The notes: generated by a model not told the origin, from the letters alone. Numbered from the stretch's first letter, positions 42,268 through 50,291 are shown. The stretch is DNA of 64,000 bases from Microbacterium hydrocarbonoxydans (GCF_000956475.1 NZ_JYJB01000010.1:496001-560000), one strand, 5' to 3'. Made by a program: numbers and translations.

Positions 42268-43603
42268 GCAGCATCGCGCGGCCGGGCTCTTGAAGGACGT
42301 CGCCGACGTCCTTCAAGAATCGCGCGCCCTCGGCGCCGTCCACGAGACGGTGGTCGAACGACAGGCTCAGGGTCATGACCTGACGCAGCGCGATCTCACC
42401 GCGGTGCTCCCACGGCTGGCGCCGGACGGCTCCCACAGCCAGGATTCCGGACTGCCCCGGCGGCAGGATCGGCGTGCCGGCGTCGACGCCGAAGACTCCC
42501 ACGTTCGAGATCGAGAACGTTCCGCCAGCGAGATCGGCCGGCGATGTCTTGCCGGCCCGCGCCGTCTCCGCGAGCGTCTTCAGCGCATCCGCGAGGTCGA
42601 CGAGCGTCATCTGCTCGGCATCGCGGATGTTCGGCACGATCAGCCCTCGGTCGGTCGCGGCCGCGATGCCCAGATCGACGTAGTTGTACTGCACGATCTC
42701 GCCGGCCTGCTCATCCCAGTGCGAGTTGAGCCCGGGGGTGCGCGCGAGGGCGAGGCACGCGGCCTTCGCGACGACGGCGAGCGGACCGATGCGATGCTCG
42801 GCCAGGGAGCGGTCCTCGCGCAGCGAGGCGATGAGCTCCATCGTCGCCGTCACGTCGACGGTCAGGAACACCGTGACGTGAGGTGCCGTGAAGGCGCTCT
42901 GCACCATCGCCGCAGCCGTGTGCTTGCGCACGCCCCTGATCGGGATGCGCAGCTCGCGGCCCTCGGGGGCCAGGGCCGCCGCCGACGTCGGAACATCCAC
43001 AGGCTCGGTGGCGGTGTCGGAGGCGATGCCGACCCGCTCTGCGTACGCGTCGATATCTGCCCTGGTGATGACGCGGTCGCCGACCCCTGCCGCCACGAGC
43101 ACCAGATCGACGCCGAGCCGGTTCGCGTACGCACGTACAGGCGGGGTGGACCGTGGACGCTCGATCACCGTCTCGACAGTGGCCGTCGGCCTCGCGTCAT
43201 GGGGGGCGGCCTCCAGCACGGCGGTGTCTGCGGCAACCGCTGCGCCCGCCCGTCGCGCACGACGCGCGGGGCGCCCGCCCTGCGAGGGAGCCGCGCCGTA
43301 GCCGACGAGGTTCGGCTGAGACTTCTCCGCCGCGTCGGCTCCGCTCGGAGCCTGCTCGTCGCCGCCTACGACGTCGAACGCGATCAGAGGCGCACCGACC
43401 GCGACGACCTGACCGGCATCCGCGTGCAGCGAGGAGACCGTGCCCTCATAGGGAGAGGGCAGCTCCACGATCGCCTTCGCCGTCTCGACCTCGGCGAGAG
43501 TCTGATTGAGCGTCACGGTGTCTCCCGGCGCGACCAGCCACTGCACGACCTCGGCCTCGGTCAGGCCCTCGCCGAGATCCGGGAGGTGGAACTCGGCGAT
43601 CAT
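42260..43603 (-). CDS. bkdC: Branched-chain 2-oxoacid dehydrogenase E2 (acyltransferase)
   Basis: A 447-residue E2 with one lipoyl domain (residues 1-78, lipoyl lysine in ETAKAIVEL), an Ala/Pro-rich linker, an E1/E3-binding domain at about 155-190 (VRAYANRLGVDLVLVAAGVG) and a catalytic acyltransferase domain ending in SFDHRLVDGAEG with the active-site His and Asp. It transfers the branched acyl group from lipoate to CoA. The ATG overlaps the E1 beta stop as ATGA. No E3 gene is present, so the shared lipoamide dehydrogenase must serve. Confidence 0.94.
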   Translation of the reverse strand: MIAEFHLPDLGEGLTEAEVVQWLVAPGDTVTLNQTLAEVETAKAIVELPSPYEGTVSSLHADAGQVVAVGAPLIAFDVVGGDEQAPSGADAAEKSQPNLVGYGAAPSQGGRPARRARRAGAAVAADTAVLEAAPHDARPTATVETVIERPRSTPPVRAYANRLGVDLVLVAAGVGDRVITRADIDAYAERVGIASDTATEPVDVPTSAAALAPEGRELRIPIRGVRKHTAAAMVQSAFTAPHVTVFLTVDVTATMELIASLREDRSLAEHRIGPLAVVAKAACLALARTPGLNSHWDEQAGEIVQYNYVDLGIAAATDRGLIVPNIRDAEQMTLVDLADALKTLAETARAGKTSPADLAGGTFSISNVGVFGVDAGTPILPPGQSGILAVGAVRRQPWEHRGEIALRQVMTLSLSFDHRLVDGAEGARFLKDVGDVLQEPGRAMLLR

Positions 43604-44616
43604 GCGTCGGCTCCCGTCAGGCTGTTCGGTCGGTCGAGAACCCGATCGACCGCGTCGAGCAGGCGATCGAGGTCGGGCAGGTGATACTTCTCGAGCTTCG
43701 CGGGCGGGTATGGGATGTCGTGTCCGGTGACGCGGAGCGGGGCGGCCTCGAGGTACTCGAAGCAGCGCTCCGTGATGCTGGCGATCACCTCGGCGGCGAC
43801 GCCCGCCTCGCGCGAGGCTTCATGGGCGACGACGACACGCCCGGTCTTGCGCACGGACGCGGCGACCGAGTCGTAGTCCACGGGTGAGAGCGAGCGCAGG
43901 TCGATGACCTCGAGCGAGATGCCCTCGTCCTCGGCGGCCTCAGCCGCCTGGAGAGCCGTGGTCACCATGGCGCCGTACGTGATGAGCGTCGCGTCGGTGC
44001 CACCTCGGACGACCCGTGCGAGACCCATCGGCGCAGCATCCGCCAAAGGGGCGTCCAGATCGACTTCGCCCTTGTGGTGGTACAGCCGCTTGGGCTCGAA
44101 GAAGATCACCGGATCGTCGCTGGCGATCGCCTGACGAAGACTCCGATACGCGTCTTCGGGGTTCGACACCGCGATCACTCGCAGGCCGGCTGTGTGCACG
44201 AAGTAGGCTTCGGGCGACTCTGAGTGGTGCTCGGCGGCGCCGATCCCGCCTGCCCACGGGATGCGGATCGTGATGGGCATCTTGACCCGTCCCTGGGTCC
44301 GGTAGTGCAGCTTCGCGACCTGGGAGACGATCTGGTCGAACGCGGGGTACACGAAGCCGTCGAACTGGATCTCGACCACCGGTCGGTACCCGCGGAAGGC
44401 GAGCCCCACGGCGGTGCCGACGATGCCCGACTCGGCGAGCGGCGTGTCGAACACACGCGCCGCACCGAACTCGTCGAGCAGGCCGTCGGTGATGCGGAAG
44501 ACGCCCCCGAGCTTGCCGATGTCCTCGCCGAGCAGGACGACCTTGTCGTCGTCGAGCATCGCGCGGCGGAGCCCAGCACCGAGTGCCTTTCCGAGAGTGA
44601 GCTCGGCCATGATCAT
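43600..44616 (-). CDS. bkdB: Branched-chain 2-oxoacid dehydrogenase E1 beta
   Basis: A 338-residue E1 beta subunit. Characteristic stretches are LLGEDIGKLGGVFRIT at about 27-42, RVFDTPLAESGIVGTAVG, AFDQIVSQVAKLHYRTQG and the C-terminal transketolase-like domain with VAHEASREAGVAAEV. With E1 alpha it binds thiamine diphosphate and decarboxylates branched-chain oxoacids. ATG 44616 overlaps the E1 alpha stop (ATGA) and has GAAGG six bases before it; ATG 44610, behind GAGG, is an alternative. The E2 gene follows with an ATGA overlap. Confidence 0.94.
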   Translation of the reverse strand: MIMAELTLGKALGAGLRRAMLDDDKVVLLGEDIGKLGGVFRITDGLLDEFGAARVFDTPLAESGIVGTAVGLAFRGYRPVVEIQFDGFVYPAFDQIVSQVAKLHYRTQGRVKMPITIRIPWAGGIGAAEHHSESPEAYFVHTAGLRVIAVSNPEDAYRSLRQAIASDDPVIFFEPKRLYHHKGEVDLDAPLADAAPMGLARVVRGGTDATLITYGAMVTTALQAAEAAEDEGISLEVIDLRSLSPVDYDSVAASVRKTGRVVVAHEASREAGVAAEVIASITERCFEYLEAAPLRVTGHDIPYPPAKLEKYHLPDLDRLLDAVDRVLDRPNSLTGADA

Positions 44617-45728
44617 GCCTCGCCTTCGAACGTAGCCAGGTACGCGGCGTACTCGTCGCGCTGGCGCTGCAGTCCGGTGTGCGGTTCCGCGTACACGCCA
44701 TCGAAGACCGCGAGGGGCTCGCGGGTCACCATGCCCAGGCATGCTGCGCGCATCTCCCGCGCGGCAGTGTCGGCTGCCGTCTGGATCTCGGCGAGCTGCT
44801 CATCGTTCAGCTCGTCCATCGATCGCAGGTGCGCTTCGAGACGGGAGATCGGGTCACGCCGGCGCCAGGACTCCAGATCGGCCTCGGACCGGTATCGGGT
44901 CGGGTCGTCGGCCGTGGTGTGCGGACCCATCCGGTACGTGACGGCCTCGATGAAGGCGGGACCCTTGCCGGAACGCGCGTGGTCGAGCGCCCAGCGCATC
45001 GCCGCCATGCACGCGAGCACGTCGTTGCCGTCCACTCGCAGGCTCGGGATGCCGAAGCCGGGCGCGCGTCCGGCGATGGGGAACTGGGACTGCACGGAGA
45101 CCGGCTCGGAGATCGCCCAGTGGTTGTTCTGGCAGACGAAGACGACCGGCGCCTGGTAGGAGGAGGCGAAGACCATCGCCTCGTTCACGTCGCCCTGACT
45201 CGAGGCGCCGTCGCCGAAGTAGGTCACCGCGACCTCATCGGCCTTGTCGTGCTTGATGCCGAGGGCATAGCCGACGGCGTGCAGGGTCTGCGCCCCGATG
45301 ATGATCTGCAGCGGCGCGACGCGCAGCTCCCGAGGGTCGTAGGCGGCTCCCTCTTCACCGCGCCACGCCCGCACGAAGTCGCCTGCGCGGGCGCCGCGTG
45401 CGTAGATCACTCCCGTCTCGCGATAACTGGGGAAGACGTAGTCGCGGTCCTCGAGCGCGCGGGCCGTGCCGATCTGTGTCGCCTCCTGACCGTTGCACGG
45501 GGCCCAGAGCCCGAGCTGTCCCTGTCGCTGGAGTGCGATGCCCTCGGCGTCGATGCGACGCAGGACCACCATGTCGCTCAGGAGGGAACGCAGCTGGGCG
45601 GCATCCACATCTGCGACGTAGGCGTCGAGCGCGGGGTTGGCGATGCGCGCGCCGTCAGGTGAGAGGATCCGCTCGGAGAGCTCCAGATCCTGCGCGGTGT
45701 CCACGATCGGTGTGAGTTGCGGTGACAT
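44613..45728 (-). CDS. bkdA: Branched-chain 2-oxoacid dehydrogenase E1 alpha
   Basis: A 371-residue E1 alpha subunit with the thiamine diphosphate motif FGDGASSQGDVNEAMVF at about 180-196 closing in VCQNN. GQEATQIGTARALEDRDYV and FPSYRETGV near 80-105 and YRMGPHTTADDPTRYR at about 275-290 fit the branched-chain type, which also works on pyruvate in some actinobacteria. It is the first gene of the bkdABC operon. Upstream lies a 170-base region with several TTGAGC half-sites shared with the divergent Lrp/AsnC gene. Confidence 0.93.
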   Translation of the reverse strand: MSPQLTPIVDTAQDLELSERILSPDGARIANPALDAYVADVDAAQLRSLLSDMVVLRRIDAEGIALQRQGQLGLWAPCNGQEATQIGTARALEDRDYVFPSYRETGVIYARGARAGDFVRAWRGEEGAAYDPRELRVAPLQIIIGAQTLHAVGYALGIKHDKADEVAVTYFGDGASSQGDVNEAMVFASSYQAPVVFVCQNNHWAISEPVSVQSQFPIAGRAPGFGIPSLRVDGNDVLACMAAMRWALDHARSGKGPAFIEAVTYRMGPHTTADDPTRYRSEADLESWRRRDPISRLEAHLRSMDELNDEQLAEIQTAADTAAREMRAACLGMVTREPLAVFDGVYAEPHTGLQRQRDEYAAYLATFEGEA

Positions 45729-45813
45729 CTTCGTCCTCCTCTGTCGCGAACGCCCTCGTGAGGCGCTGCACGTCGTCCACCGGCTTCTTCGCCGGTAACC
45801 CGAGGGTACGTCC

Positions 45814-45863
45814 GCTCAACACCTCGCTCAAGCATCCGAGCATGGCTTGAGCATGTTGCTCAA
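45814..45863. promoter_or_regulatory. Cluster of GCTCAA/TTGAGC half-sites between bkdA and lrp
   Basis: Half-sites lie at 45814-45819 and 45826-45831 (GCTCAA), 45847-45852 (TTGAGC) and 45858-45863 (GCTCAA). The last two form TTGAGCA-TGT-TGCTCAA, a 7-bp inverted repeat. Repeated, spaced half-sites between divergent genes suit an Lrp/AsnC octamer. Confidence 0.65.
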
Positions 45864-45884
45864 TCTGGAGGGGTCGGCAGGTGC

Positions 45885-45890
45885 TACCCT
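45885..45890 (+). promoter_or_regulatory. -10 hexamer TACCCT of the Lrp/AsnC gene
   Basis: TACCCT ends 8 bases before ATG 45899, giving a leaderless or nearly leaderless message. Confidence 0.45.
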
Positions 45891-45898
45891 TTGGCACT

Positions 45899-46372
45899 AT
45901 GCCCGGACTTGACCGTATCGATCTGGAGCTCCTCGCCGCTCTCGCCGACGACCCCCGCACCACGATCGTGGCGCTCGCCGAGAACCTCGGCCTCTCGCGC
46001 AACACGATCCAGGCGCGGATGGCACGCCTCGAGCAGACCGGGGTGTTCCTGTCGTACGAGCGCTCTTTCTCCCCCGATGTCCTGGGCTTCCCCTTGCAGG
46101 CCTTCGTGAACATCGGAGTGAAGCAGACCGAGCTCCCCCGGATCACCGCAGAGCTGGCGCGGATCCCCGAGGTGCTGCAGGCCCACGGTCTGAGCGGATC
46201 CGTCGACCTGCTCGCACGGGTCGCCTGCCGCGACGCCCGTCACCTGTTCGACACCGACGCCCGCATCCTCTCCATCGAAGGGGTCGAGCGCACCGAGACC
46301 TCGCTCGCCATGGGCGAGGTGATCCCGTTCCGGGTCGCCGGACTCATCGGCCTCGCGCGACGGGAATCCTGA
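45899..46372 (+). CDS. Lrp/AsnC family regulator (BkdR-like by context)
   Basis: A 157-residue Lrp/AsnC protein: an AsnC-type helix-turn-helix at residues 5-55 (IDLELLAALADDPRTTIVAL, then NLGLSRNTIQARMARLE) and a RAM ligand domain at about 65-140. Such proteins sense amino acids. It is divergent from bkdABC, and in Pseudomonas the Lrp-type BkdR activates the bkd operon, so control of branched-chain oxoacid breakdown in response to valine, leucine or isoleucine is likely. The end overlaps the convergent hydrolase gene by 29 bases. Confidence 0.9.
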   Translation: MPGLDRIDLELLAALADDPRTTIVALAENLGLSRNTIQARMARLEQTGVFLSYERSFSPDVLGFPLQAFVNIGVKQTELPRITAELARIPEVLQAHGLSGSVDLLARVACRDARHLFDTDARILSIEGVERTETSLAMGEVIPFRVAGLIGLARRES

Positions 46373-47243
46373 GGAAGCGGCGAATGGCGCCGGCCGCTTC
46401 GGCAGGCGTCTCGTAGTGGATCAGGTGCCCCACGTGCGCGATCTCCACGAGTTCGGCATCGTCGAAGAGCGTGACGAGCTCGCGTTCGGCCTCGATGGGC
46501 GTGATGTCGTCGCGCTGTGCGGCGATCAGCAGCGTCGGCACCTCGATCTCCGCCGCGAACTCGCTCACATCGTGCGACACACTGGCGACGAAGGCATCCT
46601 TGAGGACGTCCCGATCAGCGAAGAGCGAGAAGTACGCATCGTGCTGCCCATGGATGAAACGGCGGAGCGCGGCATCCCTCGTCTTGGCCATCGCGATGCT
46701 CATGACCCGCACGATGACGCGGTTCCGCAGCAACGCGGTGCCCATCTTCTCCGGCAGACGCGCGCCCATCGCGTAGTACAGCACGGCGAGCCTGGTCATC
46801 ACGCCCTTCGGACCTTCCAGCGCGGGAGCGCCGATCGGATTGATGAGGATGAGGCGTGGCGTCTGCAGACCGCGGGCCACCGCCGCAGCGGTCACGATCG
46901 AGCCGAAGGAGTGGCCGAGGATGATCGCCCCCGGTGCCACCGCAGCCGCGAACTCGGTGAGCCAATCGGCGTACTCGTCGAGGTCATAGGTGCGGCCGTG
47001 TTCAGGGGCACTCTGTCCGAACCCCGGCAGGTCGGGAGCGATCACGCGCGCTTCGGGCAGGAACGCGAGAACGGATTCGAGACCGTGGTGGTCGCCGCGG
47101 AAGCCGTGCACTGCGACGATCGTCATGTCTGAATCGGCAGGACCGTACTCCCAGTACGCGGTGACGCTGCCGCGCACGTCGACCTCGAAACGTTCGACCG
47201 GCAGGCGACTCAGTCGATCGGCGTACGGGGAGGGGGCGCTCAT
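46344..47243 (-). CDS. Alpha/beta hydrolase family protein
   Basis: A 299-residue alpha/beta hydrolase. The core shows VAVHGFRGDHHG (oxyanion region, about residue 44), the nucleophile elbow ILGHSFGSIV (serine at about 112), an aspartate in AAQRDDITP and the histidine in HVGHLIHYE near the end. Substrate unknown; no signal peptide. ATG 47243 has TAGACT six bases upstream, and CGGAGG touches the start codon, too near to act as a ribosome site. The gene is divergent from the exonuclease gene and overlaps the Lrp gene tail to tail. Confidence 0.88.
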   Translation of the reverse strand: MSAPSPYADRLSRLPVERFEVDVRGSVTAYWEYGPADSDMTIVAVHGFRGDHHGLESVLAFLPEARVIAPDLPGFGQSAPEHGRTYDLDEYADWLTEFAAAVAPGAIILGHSFGSIVTAAAVARGLQTPRLILINPIGAPALEGPKGVMTRLAVLYYAMGARLPEKMGTALLRNRVIVRVMSIAMAKTRDAALRRFIHGQHDAYFSLFADRDVLKDAFVASVSHDVSEFAAEIEVPTLLIAAQRDDITPIEAERELVTLFDDAELVEIAHVGHLIHYETPAEAAGAIRRFLRIPVARGR

Positions 47244-47249
47244 CCTCCG

Positions 47250-47255
47250 AGTCTA
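47250..47255 (-). promoter_or_regulatory. -10 hexamer TAGACT, leaderless spacing
   Basis: TAGACT on the minus strand ends 6 bases before ATG 47243. Confidence 0.55.
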
Positions 47256-47298
47256 TTCAGTCGCCGTGCGCCTTCCTGGCAATGTCCGACGCCCGTTC

Positions 47299-47304
47299 TA
47301 GCGT
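47299..47304 (+). promoter_or_regulatory. -10 hexamer TAGCGT, leaderless spacing
   Basis: TAGCGT ends 6 bases before ATG 47311 of the exonuclease gene; it faces the TAGACT of the divergent gene 43 bases away. Confidence 0.55.
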
Positions 47305-47310
47305 GATTCC

Positions 47311-48036
47311 ATGCCGTCCGATATTCCGTCAGACCCGCCGCTGCCCAGCTGGCTCCGCCGCGTCGGCGTGTTCGATCTGGAGACGACAGGGATCGATGTG
47401 TCCGGCGACCGCATCGTCACGGCGCACGTCGGGGTGCTCGATGCCGCGGGGCGCGAGATCGCCTGGAGAGACTGGATGGCGGATCCCGGAATCGACATCC
47501 CGGAGGGCGCCACCGCCGTCCACGGCATCACCACCGCGCACGCGCGAGCCCATGGCAGACCCGCCATCGAGGTCGTCTCCGAAGTCACCAGCGCCCTGCG
47601 CTCCCTCCTCGCCCAGGGCGTGCCCGTGGTCGCGTACAACGCCTCGTACGATTTCTCCTTGCTCGCGCACGAGGCGCGTCGCCACGGCATCGAGCCTCTC
47701 ACGGAGCCGTCGCCCGTGATCGATCCCCTGGTGATCGACAAGGCGTACGATCGTTATCGCCGGGGCAAGCGCACACTCGAGGTGGTCGCCGCCCACTACG
47801 CGGTGCGGCTCGACGGCGCACACGACGCCTCGGCGGATGCGGTCGCCGCGGGCCGCGTGGCGCAGGCTCTGGGCAGGCGCTTCCGCATGCCCGAGACGCT
47901 CGACGCTCTGCACACGCAGCAGATCGGCTGGGCGCGATCTCAGGCGGCGAGCCTGACCGAGTACTTCATCAGCATCGGTCGGCTCGAACCTGAGGAGGCG
48001 CTCGACGGCGCGTGGCCGGTGCGCCAGGGACGTTAG
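47311..48036 (+). CDS. DnaQ-like 3'-5' exonuclease
   Basis: A 241-residue DEDDh exonuclease. Exo I is VFDLETTGID at about 19-28, Exo II is YNASYDFSLLAHEA at about 109-122, and Exo III is DGAHDASADAVA at about 168-179. This matches the proofreading epsilon fold as a free-standing protein, which in actinobacteria acts in DNA repair or RNA trimming. About 50 residues after the core are helical. The start has no ribosome site but a TAGCGT -10 at leaderless distance. The AraC gene begins 30 bases later on the same strand. Confidence 0.92.
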   Translation: MPSDIPSDPPLPSWLRRVGVFDLETTGIDVSGDRIVTAHVGVLDAAGREIAWRDWMADPGIDIPEGATAVHGITTAHARAHGRPAIEVVSEVTSALRSLLAQGVPVVAYNASYDFSLLAHEARRHGIEPLTEPSPVIDPLVIDKAYDRYRRGKRTLEVVAAHYAVRLDGAHDASADAVAAGRVAQALGRRFRMPETLDALHTQQIGWARSQAASLTEYFISIGRLEPEEALDGAWPVRQGR

Positions 48037-48065
48037 GTGAAAGAGAAGCAACAGGGGGCCTATCG

Positions 48066-48995
48066 ATGAGGTTCACATCTCGCGACGTCGATCGAGTCCA
48101 GAGCACATGGCAGCAGTTCGTGCCTTCGGCGACGCTGGAGAACGTCGATCCGAGACGGTTCCGGTTCTCCTGGCGGTCCGCGCAGATCCGCAGTGCTGCG
48201 TTTCTCCGCTACGACCTCGCGGCCCAGGTGCGATCGGCGGCCGCCCCTGAGGACCAGCTGCTCGTGTGTCGGATCGACGCACCCGATGCCCGGGTGCGCT
48301 CGGGGCAGGACGACCTCGACGCGTCGCTTCCATGGATCACGGACGGCCGGCCGGTCCAGGCCAGCTGGGACCACGGAGCCGCCGTGAGCGCACTCGTCTT
48401 CGACCGCGCGGATGCGCAGGAGCGGCTTCGTCGGATCACAGGGGTCGACGATCTCCTGCTGGCAGTGACCGACGTCGGCCCTCGCTCTGCTGACAGCGCT
48501 CGTCGATGGGCACAGCTGGTGGACTACCTGGATCTCGTGTGCGCGCCGGAAGGCGACGACCTCGGCATCATGGCCGCCGAACTCGAGCGTCATGCCCTCA
48601 TCAGCACCCTCTCCGCCTTCGGCACGACATTCGACGAGCATCTGCACAGACCGGCCCAGCGCTCAGGAGCGCCCCTCACGGTGCGCCGCGCCCTCGCGTA
48701 CATCGACGAGAACGCCCACCTCCCCATCACCGTCGACGATGTCGCGGCCGCATCGTTCATCTCGACTCGCGGACTCCAGTACGCCTTCAGAAGGGCGCTC
48801 GATATGACACCGGCCGAAGCGCTCAGGCGTGCTCGGCTCGACGGTGCACGCGCAGAGCTCAGTGCGGGGTTCGACGGCTCGATCGCCGATCTGGCACGGC
48901 GGTGGGGCTTCAGTCACCCCTCACGGTTCGCGGCAGCGTTCCGCGCGGCCTTCGGCACATCGCCCTCGGAAGCCGCTCGACACGCACGGCGATGA
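48066..48995 (+). CDS. AraC family transcriptional regulator
   Basis: A 309-residue regulator with an N-terminal AraC_binding_2-type cupin half (about 10-170, including RRFRFSWRSAQIRSAAF) and a C-terminal double helix-turn-helix at about 205-305 (ITVDDVAAASFISTRGLQY, then FSHPSRFAAAFRAAFGTSP). ATG 48066 is chosen, with AGGGGG about eight bases upstream; the 18 codons before it run into the preceding gene. The effector and targets are unknown. The DUF7882 gene downstream on the same strand is a possible target. Confidence 0.87.
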   Translation: MRFTSRDVDRVQSTWQQFVPSATLENVDPRRFRFSWRSAQIRSAAFLRYDLAAQVRSAAAPEDQLLVCRIDAPDARVRSGQDDLDASLPWITDGRPVQASWDHGAAVSALVFDRADAQERLRRITGVDDLLLAVTDVGPRSADSARRWAQLVDYLDLVCAPEGDDLGIMAAELERHALISTLSAFGTTFDEHLHRPAQRSGAPLTVRRALAYIDENAHLPITVDDVAAASFISTRGLQYAFRRALDMTPAEALRRARLDGARAELSAGFDGSIADLARRWGFSHPSRFAAAFRAAFGTSPSEAARHARR

Positions 48996-49067
48996 CAAGA
49001 CGCGCACAGTCTGTTCGCACGGGGCGGCGCGTCACGTCACGACCCGAGGGGGCGCCGGCTTCGCTCC

Positions 49068-49073
49068 TATGGT
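49068..49073 (+). promoter_or_regulatory. -10 hexamer TATGGT before the DUF7882 gene
   Basis: TATGGT ends 6 bases before an in-frame ATG at 49080, which would add 28 residues to the DUF7882 protein. Confidence 0.35.
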
Positions 49074-49163
49074 CGAGATATGCCGATCGCACCCCGGGGG
49101 TCGGTTTCACGCGCTTTGGAGACAAGACATGCATGCATCCTCCCTCGAGATCGGCTGCTGACC

Positions 49164-49475
49164 GTGGGCAGTCTTCACTACGGCGATGCCATCGCGCCGA
49201 TCCAGATCGAAGATCGCGCACTCGCGCACCTCAAGGTCGTGATCGCGACGAAGCTCCGGCGCAACGAGAGCTTCACTCTCTCCTGGCGCCACCCCGACGG
49301 CGATTGCCCGGGGCGCTCCACGATCTGGCTGCATCCGTCCATTCCTCTGCGCTTCGTCTTCGAAGAGCCGGAGGCACCAGAGCTCAGCCGTCGCTGGATC
49401 GAAGACCTCGCTCACTCTGCGAACTCGAGCGGAGGCATCACGCTGATCGAGGAGCACCTCACGGTCTCTGCGTGA
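49164..49475 (+). CDS. DUF7882-type small protein
   Basis: A 103-residue protein of a family that seems confined to Microbacteriaceae and close relatives. The conserved core runs from the start: VGSLHYGDAIAPIQIEDRAL, then HLKVVIATKLRRNESFTLSW and STIWLHPSIPLRFVF. Function unknown; the composition suggests a small mixed alpha/beta fold. GTG 49164 is chosen because relatives begin at this point, but no ribosome site precedes it. An in-frame ATG at 49080 with a TATGGT hexamer six bases before it would give a 131-residue form whose extra residues do not look conserved. Confidence 0.75.
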   Translation: MGSLHYGDAIAPIQIEDRALAHLKVVIATKLRRNESFTLSWRHPDGDCPGRSTIWLHPSIPLRFVFEEPEAPELSRRWIEDLAHSANSSGGITLIEEHLTVSA

Positions 49476-49510
49476 GGACCGGCGGGAGGTGCGCCGTCGG
49501 AGCGAAACGG

Positions 49511-49585
49511 TAGGGCGGGCGGGACTTGAACCCGCGAATCGTTGGGTTATGAGCCCACTGCCTTAACCAGCTTGGCCACCGCCCC
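49511..49585 (-). tRNA. tRNA with CAT anticodon (Met class)
   Basis: A 75-base cloverleaf on the minus strand. Acceptor GGGGCGG pairs with CCGCCCT (G1-U72 wobble), the D-arm stem is GCC/GGC, and the anticodon loop CTCATAA gives CAT. The T-arm is GCGGG-TTCAAGT-CCCGC. A73 is at 49511; CCA is not encoded. Three G-C pairs at the foot of the anticodon stem recall initiator tRNA, but the D-arm does not. Methionine, initiator or lysidine-type isoleucine identity cannot be settled from the sequence. Confidence 0.9.
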
Positions 49586-49614
49586 GTACTCGTCCAGCCT
49601 AGCGGGAGCTCCCC

Positions 49615-50151
49615 TCACGCGGGAGCCGCCGCCGCGTGCGTCCGCACATGCTCGAGGTAGATCTCGGCATTGGCGATGAGACCGGCACGCTCCTCGTCGC
49701 TCAGCACCCGCCGCACCTTGGCAGGCACACCTGCGACGAGCGATCCTTCAGGGACCTCCGTGCCGCCGAGGACGACCGCTCCTCCGGCGATCAGGCATCC
49801 GGGGCCGATCACCGCTCCGCTGAGGATGACAGCGCCCATGCCGATCAGCGAGCCGTCGCCGATCCTGCAGCCGTGCACGACGGCGTTGTGCCCGATCGAC
49901 ACGTTCTCGCCCACGATCACGGGGTGCCCGCCATCAACGTGCACGGAGACGTTGTCCTGGACGTTGCTGTCGCGGCCGATCGAGATCCCGGCAGAATCAG
50001 CGCGGAGAACCGCGTTGTACCAGACGCTCGCGCCCTTCGCGAGCGAGACCTCGCCCACCACACGCGCGCCTTCGGCGACGAAGGCGTCGTCGGCGATCGA
50101 CGGTGCACGGTTCGGCAGGGTCAGGACGGATGCTCCGGCGGCGATGCTCAT
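49615..50151 (-). CDS. Gamma carbonic anhydrase family protein
   Basis: A 178-residue left-handed beta-helix protein of hexapeptide repeats at about residues 20-150. Histidines that bind metal in gamma carbonic anhydrases are seen in VHVDGGHPV and IGHNAVVHGCRIGD. Members may hydrate CO2 or merely share the fold (as PaaY). ATG 50151 has no ribosome site but a TAGTCT hexamer six bases upstream. It is divergent from dps; the space between them is 140 bases. Confidence 0.9.
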   Translation of the reverse strand: MSIAAGASVLTLPNRAPSIADDAFVAEGARVVGEVSLAKGASVWYNAVLRADSAGISIGRDSNVQDNVSVHVDGGHPVIVGENVSIGHNAVVHGCRIGDGSLIGMGAVILSGAVIGPGCLIAGGAVVLGGTEVPEGSLVAGVPAKVRRVLSDEERAGLIANAEIYLEHVRTHAAAAPA

Positions 50152-50157
50152 AAGGCG

Positions 50158-50163
50158 AGACTA
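50158..50163 (-). promoter_or_regulatory. -10 hexamer TAGTCT, leaderless spacing
   Basis: TAGTCT on the minus strand ends 6 bases before ATG 50151. Confidence 0.55.
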
Positions 50164-50291
50164 CCCTCACATCCGCGTGTTTCCGCGGGATTCCGGCCCG
50201 GTAAGCCCAGCCTGTGCTTGCTTGCGGAATGCGTGAGGCTGAGTAGCGTTGTCTTCATTACGACCGACCAGCCACTTCGGAGGAGCCCACG

